In this document: in pieces, positions 7,715-14,972 of the stretch
Layout of the letters: every line of letters begins with the position of its first letter
Position numbering within the stretch: position 1 is the stretch's first letter
DNA from: Fusibacillus kribbianus
GTDB lineage: Bacteria > Bacillota > Clostridia > Lachnospirales > Lachnospiraceae
Assembly: GCF_030053595.1 (NCBI RefSeq)
Contig: NZ_JASGBQ010000001.1
Coordinates: 226,392 to 290,391 of the forward strand
DNA: 64,000 nucleotides
Direction: 5' to 3'
Made by a program: the position numbers and the translations under genes
The notes under the pieces: model-generated
Database searches by the model: none
Seen by the model: the letters and a program-made list of their open reading frames with translations, nothing else
Told to the model about the DNA's origin: nothing

Positions 7715-7842
7715 ATCGATTCCTTTCCAAATTTTTTTATCATCCTTTTATTCCGGATGAGTATATCACAAATTGAAAGAAAAAACCAGAGCAGGTTCCG
7801 GCCGCCTGCTCTGATTTTATTTGATCATTTCCTATTGCTGTT

Positions 7843-8784
7843 TCAATTATCCGTTTCCGCTTCGTCCATTCTTTTATCAAGCCATTTGGCTCCCTCCTGA
7901 GAGGTCAGTACCCCAGCCTGAATCAATTCCATAATCATCTGCCGTTTTCCTTGCGCAATTCCTTTTTCAATTCCTTGCGCAATTCCTTTTTCAATCCCAC
8001 GTTCTTCAATCAGATCTGATAAGTTGCACATTACATCCACCTCCTCAGTCCTTTTTGAATCCAAAGTCACACCATACTCCCGCAGCTGCTCTCTCTTTTC
8101 CTCCACATTCATAATATCAGAAAAGAGCACATTCAGAACTTTCACCATCTGGTTTTCCGATTGTTTCTCCGGATTCAGCGTTATTACGACCACCTCCATC
8201 TTATCGTATGTCTGCTTTTCATCCGGAAGCTGCCCGAGATAATCCTTTTTTGTAAACCGGTAAGAGGCGATTCCACACTCCTCTCCCGCTGGGCCATTCA
8301 TACAGATCCAGATAGAATAGACTTTTTTTATTCGGTCGTAATCTGATTTTTCAAATTCTCTATGCTTTTGTTCTGAAATCATACGGGCACAGTAAAAAAT
8401 TCCCCTTGTCACAATTGCATATCCGGGATCCCATTTTTTCTGTGCCTCAATATTTATAATCAATTTTATCTTTTGTTGTTCTCCCGGTTTATATACGACA
8501 AACCGGATATCATATGTAATTTTCCCTTCCCCGGGAACCGTACTTTCTGTGGAAATACCTGTAATTTCAGTTTTCAAAATTTCTCCAGGCTCCACACTCA
8601 TCGAAGCGATTTCAGGTTTCCCCTCAATACATGCCTCAATTTCGTCTTCTGTCATTTCCATAAATTCCTCTGCCGTATGCTTTAAGATCAGTGCCAAAAT
8701 AGATTTCTGAGCCAGCAGCCTTTTCGCCGCCTCATCATACTGCGCTTTCATCCCACTGATCGCATCTGCATGGATTTTGACCAA
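7843..8784 (-). CDS. Rpn-like PD-(D/E)XK nuclease family protein
   Basis: Residues about 90-120 carry the nuclease-like core, YDIRFVVY, then IKLIINIEAQKKWDP, where the Asp and the E-x-Q replace the usual E-x-K of PD-(D/E)XK enzymes. The N-terminal EAAKRLLAQKSILALILKHT is typical of the recombination-promoting nuclease/putative transposase group in Clostridia. The C-terminus contains tandem EKGIAQGI repeats followed by a short amphipathic helix. The start is probably TTG at 8784, which has AAGAGG 7 bases upstream; ATG at 8751 is the alternative. It lies between hslO and a methyltransferase gene with no sign of an operon. These genes often occur as many scattered paralogues. Confidence 0.8.
   Translation of the reverse strand: MVKIHADAISGMKAQYDEAAKRLLAQKSILALILKHTAEEFMEMTEDEIEACIEGKPEIASMSVEPGEILKTEITGISTESTVPGEGKITYDIRFVVYKPGEQQKIKLIINIEAQKKWDPGYAIVTRGIFYCARMISEQKHREFEKSDYDRIKKVYSIWICMNGPAGEECGIASYRFTKKDYLGQLPDEKQTYDKMEVVVITLNPEKQSENQMVKVLNVLFSDIMNVEEKREQLREYGVTLDSKRTEEVDVMCNLSDLIEERGIEKGIAQGIEKGIAQGKRQMIMELIQAGVLTSQEGAKWLDKRMDEAETDN
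7947..7994. repeat. Two exact 24-base tandem repeats inside the Rpn-like gene
   Basis: The unit TTCCTTGCGCAATTCC... (24 bases, first copy 7947-7970, second 7971-7994) encodes EKGIAQGI twice on the minus strand. Copy number can change by slippage without shifting the frame. Confidence 0.85.
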
Positions 8785-8924
8785 GTATATTCCTCTTTCT
8801 TAAATTTACAGGAAATGATCTGCTTTTATTCTAACACTTTATTTATTAAAACGAAAGTAAAGATTTTAACGTTTTTAAGCAAAAAGACGATCTGCGAACT
8901 TCATATCGGATCAGAAGAGCACCT

Positions 8925-9719
8925 TCAGAACTGTACACCCGTAATTTTCCCCTGCTCCCCGGCGATCACATAGATCCGCTCGCTGTTTTCTTCCGGAGGA
9001 TTCTCTGTAAAGGCATCATAAACTGCAAGAAACTTAAGGCCAGCCTCGGAAAGGGCTGCCCGGATCTCCTCCATGGAATAGGCCCGCTGAAAATGGACTT
9101 CCTCAAATTTCCGGTAAAGCTCCTCCTGCCCGCACCCTGCCTCACGAACAAAGATAGTCAGCTCATATTCGTTGATCCTGCTTTCCTCATCGTAATAATT
9201 ATCCCAGATAAAGCTTTCGTTTTCCCTGTTTTCGGCAATAGTCCTGTCACCCAGAAGTTCCCGGTATTTATATTCCGTATTGAGATCAAATATAAACACA
9301 CCGCCCGGGTCCAGATAATTATTCACCAGACGGAACACCTGAACCAGTTCTTCATACTCCGTGATATAATTCATGGAGTCGCAGAGACTGACGACGGCTC
9401 CTACGGTGCCATACAGCTCAAATTCACGCATATCCTGAAGGAGATAAAGAATATCACGGCCCGACTCTGCCCGCTTTTCCATGGCGATCTCAAGCATGGC
9501 TTCCGAATTGTCAATGCCGATCATGTCATATCCGGACTCTGCAAGGAGCTCGGTCAGACTTCCCGTGCCGCAGCCCAGCTCCGCCACAAGCCCGCCGCTG
9601 CAGCCATACCTTTTCAAAAGACCAACAAGATAGCTGCACCATTCCCCGTAAGGAACGTTGTCCATAAATTTGTCATATACCTCGGCAAAGCCTGTGTATG
9701 CCAGACATTCTTCTCCCAT
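8925..9719 (-). CDS. Class I SAM-dependent methyltransferase
   Basis: This 264-residue protein has the Rossmann methyltransferase core: motif I VAELGCGTGSLTELLAESGY, the acidic motif II MIGIDNSEAMLEIA, and post-I LLQDMREFELYGTVGAVV. Its N-terminus (YTGFAEVYDKFMDNVPYGEW) matches the YqeM/ubiE-like group common in Firmicutes; the substrate is unknown. ATG at 9719 is preferred because AGGGGG lies 6 bases upstream, whereas the first ATG at 9725 abuts it. The gene follows the MATE transporter gene on the same strand with a gap of about 46 bases, so co-transcription is possible. Confidence 0.88.
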   Translation of the reverse strand: MGEECLAYTGFAEVYDKFMDNVPYGEWCSYLVGLLKRYGCSGGLVAELGCGTGSLTELLAESGYDMIGIDNSEAMLEIAMEKRAESGRDILYLLQDMREFELYGTVGAVVSLCDSMNYITEYEELVQVFRLVNNYLDPGGVFIFDLNTEYKYRELLGDRTIAENRENESFIWDNYYDEESRINEYELTIFVREAGCGQEELYRKFEEVHFQRAYSMEEIRAALSEAGLKFLAVYDAFTENPPEENSERIYVIAGEQGKITGVQF

Positions 9720-9765
9720 CTTCATCCCCCTGTTTCCACAGCATTGTTACCAAGTATAGCATAAA

Positions 9766-11115
9766 TCAGTGCCCCTGCACAAGAGCCTTGTCCTTCCACG
9801 CCCCGCTTCGGTAACGCCACAGAGCCAGAAGCGCCGCTATGAGCCACACCAGCCCCGTTGTCATCCAGATTCCCCATACACCGATTGCTTTCGTTCCTGT
9901 AAGAAGAAATGCCAGGCCGACCCGGCAGACCACCTCCACCACTCCGCCGATCATGGGATAAACCGCATCTCCCGCGCCGGAAAGCAGGTAATGAAGCACT
10001 TCCTTGACTCCCAGGCCCATATAAAACAGGCTGGTGATCCGGATTCCCGCCGACGCCATCTCCACAATGCTTTCATCGGTAACAAAAAGACTCATGATGG
10101 GACGGCCGACCAGCCAGAACACGCCGAACAGGATCACAGAGATCACCGCCAGAATCTTCATGGAAGCATTCATGCCGAGCCGGACCCGGTCCTGCTTTCC
10201 GGCTCCTATATTCTGTCCCGTATAAGCCGAAACTGCCGAACCGATTCCCAGATAAATATGGCGAATCAGAGAATCCACCTGATTGGTAGCCGTAAAGGCG
10301 CCAATGGCCGCCAGTCCAAAGCCGTTGACGACACTCTGCAGAACGCTGCCGGAAACATAGGTGAGGGCATACTGGCCGCCCGACGGAAGGGCCAGCCGGA
10401 TGATCTGTCCCAGAATACTGCTGTCAAAGCCCGCCTTTTTCACAGCGTCCTTAAAATAAGGAATCTTTCGATACGCATAGATCACGCAGAGCACCGCTGC
10501 CGTTGTCTGGGAAAGCACAGTGGCCAGGGCTGCTCCTGCGACCCCCATTCTGAACCAGATAATAAACAGCATGTCCAAAAACACATTCATTACACTGGAC
10601 ACCACAAGGAATACCATGGGAATTCTGGAATTTCCAAGAGCGCGCAGTATATGAAATGAAGTAAAACAAACAGCAATGGCCGGAAGGCCTGCCAGATAAA
10701 TCATCATATAGGATGCCGCATCGGAAAGCAGATCCTCCGGCGTTCCAAGGAGCCTGAGAATCGGCGCTGCAAGGATCAGTGACAAAAAGGACATGAACAC
10801 AGCAGAACCTAACGCCGTTAACAACCCGTTTCTTATGGCCGACGCCACATGCTCACCGTTCCCAGCCCCGTAATGCTGAGCCACGACGACTCCGGTCCCG
10901 TTTTCCAGTCCGACACAGACCGCCATAAACACATAGATCAGGGCGCTGGTGGACCCAATGGCCGAAAAGGCCTGGGCTCCCACATATCTTCCCACGATGA
11001 TCCTGTCTGCCACCATATACAACTGCTCTACCATATTCCCGATCACCGCCGGGATCGCAAAACGAAGCAGCAGCCCTGCCGGGCTGCCTTCCGTCATATC
11101 CGAAAGTCTTGCCAT
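9766..11115 (-). CDS. MATE-family multidrug/cation antiporter
   Basis: This 449-residue integral membrane protein has about twelve hydrophobic segments. The N-terminal helix LLLRFAIPAVIGNMVEQLYM followed by VADRIIVGRYVG is the standard MATE start, and the second half repeats the pattern (IIRLALPSGGQYALTYVSGS). NIGAGKQDRVR between the halves is also typical. MATE proteins expel drugs or metabolites in exchange for Na+ or H+. The start at 11115 has GGGAGG 8 bases upstream and a consensus promoter at 11136-11164. It is the first of three MATE genes in the window; they are not close copies of each other. Confidence 0.93.
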   Translation of the reverse strand: MARLSDMTEGSPAGLLLRFAIPAVIGNMVEQLYMVADRIIVGRYVGAQAFSAIGSTSALIYVFMAVCVGLENGTGVVVAQHYGAGNGEHVASAIRNGLLTALGSAVFMSFLSLILAAPILRLLGTPEDLLSDAASYMMIYLAGLPAIAVCFTSFHILRALGNSRIPMVFLVVSSVMNVFLDMLFIIWFRMGVAGAALATVLSQTTAAVLCVIYAYRKIPYFKDAVKKAGFDSSILGQIIRLALPSGGQYALTYVSGSVLQSVVNGFGLAAIGAFTATNQVDSLIRHIYLGIGSAVSAYTGQNIGAGKQDRVRLGMNASMKILAVISVILFGVFWLVGRPIMSLFVTDESIVEMASAGIRITSLFYMGLGVKEVLHYLLSGAGDAVYPMIGGVVEVVCRVGLAFLLTGTKAIGVWGIWMTTGLVWLIAALLALWRYRSGAWKDKALVQGH

Positions 11116-11135
11116 TTTTCATTCCTCCCGGATTT

Positions 11136-11164
11136 ATTATAAGGGATTGAAAAAGGATTCTCAA
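11136..11164 (-). promoter_or_regulatory. Promoter of the first MATE gene
   Basis: Minus strand: TTGAGA (11164-11159), 17-base spacer, TATAAT (11141-11136), placed about 20 bases before the start codon, so the leader is very short. Confidence 0.8.
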
Positions 11165-11273
11165 TCTTTTATCCTGCTCAAAAAATTTTAAAAAAGGAGA
11201 ATAAACTTCCTTTTTCCGGGCATACTTAAAACAGTACCAAAGAAAAAAGAAATACTTATCCTCCCCTTTTGAG

Positions 11274-11313
11274 ACCCCGCAGGTGCGCAAAGGCGCGTAC
11301 TTGCGGGGTTTTT
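11274..11313 (+). terminator. Strong hairpin with T-run on the plus strand
   Basis: ACCCCGCA pairs with TGCGGGGT around an inner GCGC/GCGC stem, followed on the plus strand by TTTTT. On the minus strand, in which both flanking genes are read, no T-run follows. It may therefore end a plus-strand transcript, or weakly terminate rhaD. Confidence 0.6.
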
Positions 11314-11319
11314 GTAATC

Positions 11320-12147
11320 TTACTCCAGAAACTCCTCATTCAGCACCACACCGAATTCCTTCGCGATGGCGCGCAGGTTGTCATCGGTGATGGTCTGGCG
11401 GACCTGGCCCTGCCCGGATGACATCACCAGATTATAGATTTCCGCCGCCTTCTCGATGGTGTGCATCAGTCCGAAGGTCGTGTCAAAGTCGGGGCCGGAG
11501 CAGAAGGCTCCGTGATGGGCCCAGACGGCAGCATCGTACTTCTCCATCAGTTTGCTGGTGGCAAGGGCAATCTGGGTCCCGCCGGGAACCATCCAGGGCA
11601 CCACCCCCACACCGTCCGGAAAGACCACCGGACACTCGGTTGCCGATTTCCACAGGGCACGGCTGAAGGCCTTGTCCGTCAGCGGAAGGGTGTAGGTCAT
11701 GGCGATCAGATTGGGAATATGGGCGTGATAGATCACCCGGCAGGCTCCGCCGGTGGCCGCCGACCGGATGGAATGATTCATGAAATGAGTGGGAAATTCA
11801 CTGGTGGGCTTTCCTCCATCCTCGAGCCCCCAGACGATCCTCCATGCGTTCCCCTCCTCATTGATCTCCACAATACCGATGGAATGAACAGGATCGAGGA
11901 TCACATTGCGGAAATACTTTCCGCTTCCGGTGGTTATGAAATACTCTCCTGCCAGATTTTGTCCGGTGACCCCCATCGGAACCCATTCTCCGGGAGTGCA
12001 GAAAAAAGGCCTGCACTGCTCTGCTTCTTCCGGCTTCATCCGATAGCTCAGATTGCCGCCGTTTCGCTCATGCCAGCCCTGAAGCCAGCCGTCATCACAC
12101 ATACGGATATATCGCTGCATCACATCGACATCTAAAATACTCTTCAT
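11320..12147 (-). CDS. rhaD: Rhamnulose-1-phosphate aldolase
   Basis: A class II, zinc-dependent aldolase that splits L-rhamnulose 1-phosphate into dihydroxyacetone phosphate and L-lactaldehyde. The 275 residues match the family, and the E. coli active-site numbering is kept: Glu117 (PTSEFPTHF), zinc ligands His141 and His143 (YHAHIPN), and His212 (WAHHG). ATG at 12147 follows directly on the rhaB stop with GAGG upstream; a TTG two codons earlier is less likely. It forms an operon with rhaB, but rhaA (isomerase), a rhamnose transporter and a regulator are not in the window. Confidence 0.96.
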   Translation of the reverse strand: MKSILDVDVMQRYIRMCDDGWLQGWHERNGGNLSYRMKPEEAEQCRPFFCTPGEWVPMGVTGQNLAGEYFITTGSGKYFRNVILDPVHSIGIVEINEEGNAWRIVWGLEDGGKPTSEFPTHFMNHSIRSAATGGACRVIYHAHIPNLIAMTYTLPLTDKAFSRALWKSATECPVVFPDGVGVVPWMVPGGTQIALATSKLMEKYDAAVWAHHGAFCSGPDFDTTFGLMHTIEKAAEIYNLVMSSGQGQVRQTITDDNLRAIAKEFGVVLNEEFLE

Positions 12148-12149
12148 AA

Positions 12150-13451
12150 TCAACCTCTTCCGGCCGGTAAAGCCGTTTTATAAATATTCTCCATCTGCAG
12201 CTTCAGATTGCCCAGGGCAGTTGCCTCGATGGGAAGGGCAATCACCTGTTTTCCCGTCGCTTCTTCTGTCAAACGGTTCAAAAATGTGTTTTTGGCTCCG
12301 CCGCCGACAATATAAAGCCTCCCGTATGTCGTTCCGGTATTCCGCTCCAGCTCCTCCAGGGCAGCCCGGTAGCTGTCGGCCAGGCTTCGGTAGGCGCAGC
12401 GGAAGTAATCGCCCTCTGTCTTCAGCCTGTGCCCCGCCGCCCGGTCAAAAGCCGATTTCATACTTGCCGGCGCAAAGAACTCCGGAGCATTGGCATCCAC
12501 CAGGATCTGACAGGCGCTGGCCTCCGCCGCTTTCACGATCTCCCCGAAGGGACGGTCCGGACAAAGCTCTTTCTGCAGCTCATTGACCAGCCACATTCCC
12601 ATAATGTTCTTCTGATAACGATTGTAGCCGACTCCACCCTCATTGGAATAGTTGGCCTTTTCGCTGGCCGGATCCGTCATGGGCTTCGGAGTTTTTACTC
12701 CCAGCAAAGACCAGGTTCCGGAGGAGATATAGGGCTCATTTCCTTCCATGGGAATGCCCTCCACCGCCGAAGCCGTGTCATGGGTGGCACAGAGAACGCA
12801 TTGGATCCCCTCGTACTCCCCGAGCACCGTACCCGGCCGGGAAAGCTTCGGGAACAGGCTTTTCGGATAGCCAAGGGCCTTCAGAATTTCCTCATCGAAT
12901 TCCCCGGTTTGGGCGCTGACCATGCCGGTGGTCGTGGCATTTGTATACTCTCTGGCTCTGACGCCGCACAGCCTGTACAACAGATATTCCGGCATCATCA
13001 GAAGGTCCGTCGCTTTGTCCAGTCTGCCCGACACTTTATCGGCATAGAGCTGGTAGATCGTATTGAAGGGCTGAAACTGGCAGCCGGTCCGGCGGTACAG
13101 CTCTGAGAAAGGCAGCTTCTCGTGAACCTGTGCAATCACGTCCTCTGTCCGGCTGTCCCGGTAAGCATACACCGGAAGCAGCTCCCTGTCTCCCTGAAAC
13201 AGTACATAGTCCACGCCCCAGGTATCGATGGACAGACTTCGAATGTCGGAAAATGTTCTCTTTGCAGCTCCGATCCCGTTTTTTACTTCCCGGAGCAACG
13301 CCTCCACATCCCACACCAGATGTCCGCCTTCCTCCCGCGCCCCGTTGGGAAAACGGTAAACCTCTTTTGTCCGGAGCCCTCCGTCCTCTCTCCAGCCCAC
13401 AATATGCCGGCCGGAGGAAGCTCCGATGTCAATGGCAAGATATCGGTTCAT
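12150..13451 (-). CDS. rhaB: Rhamnulokinase (FGGY family)
   Basis: Phosphorylates L-rhamnulose for the aldolase encoded next to it. Residues 1-16 give the phosphate-binding start of the FGGY/actin fold (MNRYLAIDIGASSGRHIVG). DTWGVDY follows near residue 75, and VLCATHDTASAV and the glycine-rich RLYIVGGGAKNTFLNR in the C-terminal half are also family motifs. ATG at 13451 is chosen because AGGAGG lies 7 bases upstream, giving 433 residues; the longer frame has no site. The stop touches the rhaD start, so the two are co-translated. Catabolite control cannot be judged from the short upstream gap. Confidence 0.95.
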   Translation of the reverse strand: MNRYLAIDIGASSGRHIVGWREDGGLRTKEVYRFPNGAREEGGHLVWDVEALLREVKNGIGAAKRTFSDIRSLSIDTWGVDYVLFQGDRELLPVYAYRDSRTEDVIAQVHEKLPFSELYRRTGCQFQPFNTIYQLYADKVSGRLDKATDLLMMPEYLLYRLCGVRAREYTNATTTGMVSAQTGEFDEEILKALGYPKSLFPKLSRPGTVLGEYEGIQCVLCATHDTASAVEGIPMEGNEPYISSGTWSLLGVKTPKPMTDPASEKANYSNEGGVGYNRYQKNIMGMWLVNELQKELCPDRPFGEIVKAAEASACQILVDANAPEFFAPASMKSAFDRAAGHRLKTEGDYFRCAYRSLADSYRAALEELERNTGTTYGRLYIVGGGAKNTFLNRLTEEATGKQVIALPIEATALGNLKLQMENIYKTALPAGRG

Positions 13452-13533
13452 TCCAATGCCTCCTGTTTCGGAAAATATGCATTCCAGCTCAAAGACTCCC
13501 GTATAGAGCTGGTAAAAAGTTTTCAATATTCTT

Positions 13534-14388
13534 TTAAATATATGTATTGAGAAATTCTTTAATTTCAGAAATCTGCGAAGCAGCCGTTTCTCTTCCGATG
13601 TCGTAGATTTCCTTCAGCTTATCCGGGTTCTTTTCGACTTTTCCTATCTGTAATTTCTCTTTGGGACGAATTACGAACAGCTTCCCCTGCTTTTCCTGTT
13701 CTTCAATGTAAGCAAGCGTCTGGTTATAGACAAGATGGCGTTTCTCCATTGCTTCTACAAGCTTTGGATACTTCCTGTATTTTACCCGTAAAAGGGGCAT
13801 AAGACTATTCTTCTTTTTCTGATAGTGTTCAGGCTGAGTCAAAACGACAACATTTTTATCATATCCGATTTTTTCAAAGTATTTCACCGGTATGGAATCG
13901 GCAATTCCGCCGTCAAGCAGCTTCTGACCGTCTATTTCCACGATTTGGGATACGATCGGCATGGAAGCAGACGCCCGGATCCAGTCAAAACAATGATCGT
14001 CTTTTCCTCCATAATTGTGATATACGGCTTTCCCCGTTTCAATGTCCGTGCACACAACATAAAAATCCATCGGATTGCTCTGATAGGTATCAAAATCGAA
14101 CACATCATATTTCAAAGGAACTTCACCATAAGCAAAATCCGTATTGTAGATGTTTCCGGTCTTTATCAGGCTTCCGATTCCTGAATATCTCCTGTCATTG
14201 CAATACTTCATATTGTACCGGATCACTCTTCCGATCTGTTTTGATTTGTAGTTGCAGCCGAAAGCAGCACCGGCAGAAACGCCGATTGCGCCATCGTAAT
14301 CGATTCCGTTTTCCATCATCACATCTATGATGCCGGCGGTAAACATTCCCCGCATCGCTCCGCCTTCTAATATCAAGCCTTTTTTCAC
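13534..14388 (-). CDS. Patatin-like phospholipase
   Basis: A serine/aspartate-dyad lipid hydrolase of about 284 residues. It has the oxyanion loop GLILEGGAMRGMFTAG, nucleophile Ser38 in GVSAG and the catalytic Asp159 in LLDGGIADSIP, so all catalytic parts are present. The C-terminal region resembles the YjjU/DUF6363 type. The start is taken as GTG at 14388 because homologues begin with KKGLILEGG; the frame stays open upstream through a decayed TetR gene, which gives a false N-terminal extension. A second frame (ending KEMAELWEKAQKETSKERSE) stops one base before this GTG, suggesting the gene was once coupled to an upstream partner. Substrate unknown. Confidence 0.9.
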   Translation of the reverse strand: MKKGLILEGGAMRGMFTAGIIDVMMENGIDYDGAIGVSAGAAFGCNYKSKQIGRVIRYNMKYCNDRRYSGIGSLIKTGNIYNTDFAYGEVPLKYDVFDFDTYQSNPMDFYVVCTDIETGKAVYHNYGGKDDHCFDWIRASASMPIVSQIVEIDGQKLLDGGIADSIPVKYFEKIGYDKNVVVLTQPEHYQKKKNSLMPLLRVKYRKYPKLVEAMEKRHLVYNQTLAYIEEQEKQGKLFVIRPKEKLQIGKVEKNPDKLKEIYDIGRETAASQISEIKEFLNTYI

Positions 14389-14390
14389 CT

Positions 14391-14673
14391 TATTCACTTC
14401 TTTCTTTTGATGTTTCCTTTTGTGCTTTTTCCCACAGTTCAGCCATTTCTTTCGGTGTTTCCAATAATGGGAAAGAACAGCTTCAATCAAGTTGAAATCC
14501 GGTTTCTGGATTGCTTCAATCCATCAATTATCCAGCGTCCTTTTCAAGTGTCTGCTGATTACAGCTCCCTTACTGTCAAAATTCCGATAGAAAAGCGCTC
14601 TGCCAACGCCTGCCTCCCCGCAGACCTGGCTGATGGATATATCATTGAATTTCTGACTTTTCCTCCCATTACT
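14391..14673 (-). pseudogene. TetR-family regulator, remnant with in-frame stop
   Basis: The minus frame shows a clear TetR helix-turn-helix, FNDISISQVCGEAGVGRALF then YRNFDSKGAVISRHLKRTLD. The usual first helix and start codon are missing: the DNA just upstream carries a promoter-like TTGGAA-18-TATAAT instead. After LDN the frame has a TGA and then continues in the same frame with WIEAIQKPDFNLIEAVLSHY, which looks like the following TetR ligand-domain helix, before running into the lipase gene. The gene is thus cut at its 5' end and split by a nonsense codon. It probably once controlled the lipase. Confidence 0.65.
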
Positions 14674-14776
14674 GCCGATACAATTATATCGCCGATACAA
14701 ATGTATTTCCAATATTTTTATTATATTTTTGTTAAGCAGAGATATCAAAGAAAAAAGATTTTCCAAATTGGAAACC

Positions 14777-14863
14777 ATGAAAAAAATGATGCCGATTACC
14801 GGAATTGTGCTGCTTGTTTTTATTGTTTTAATTGCCGCACTCCTCATTTTCAATTCAAGGTAA
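14777..14863 (+). CDS. Possible 28-residue single-span membrane peptide
   Basis: Plus-strand ATG at 14777 opens a frame for MKKMMPITGIVLLVFIVLIA followed by ALLIFNSR. A basic start, one hydrophobic span and a short polar tail are typical of small membrane peptides, including type I toxins. Only a weak TTGGAA site precedes it. A perfect CCGCAGGA/TCCTGCGG hairpin follows 11 bases after the stop. It opposes the direction of the neighbours. It may be chance in an AT-rich gap. Confidence 0.3.
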   Translation: MKKMMPITGIVLLVFIVLIAALLIFNSR

Positions 14864-14873
14864 TCCGCAAATG

Positions 14874-14924
14874 CCGCAGGATGCAGAGCTCGCCCTCATC
14901 TGCTCAATATATTCCTGCGGTTTT
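14874..14924 (+). terminator. Inverted repeat after the plus-strand micro-ORF
   Basis: CCGCAGGA (14874-14881) pairs with TCCTGCGG (14913-14920), then TTTT follows on the plus strand. The loop is long, so terminator activity is uncertain. Confidence 0.35.
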
Positions 14925-14972
14925 CAGGCAGCCGTTTGCGTAATCAAACCGTATCATTCGCGTTATTTCCCG

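Noticed and set aside
11147-11175. Plus-strand promoter TTGAAA-17-TATCCT
   Set aside because: It is the partial complement of the strong minus-strand MATE promoter and scores worse; kept only as a weak possibility for the orphan terminator.
14858-14923. Minus-strand frame reading EYIEQMRASSASCGICGLP
   Set aside because: Only 22 codons between stops, no start, and it coincides with a hairpin; not enough to call a relic.
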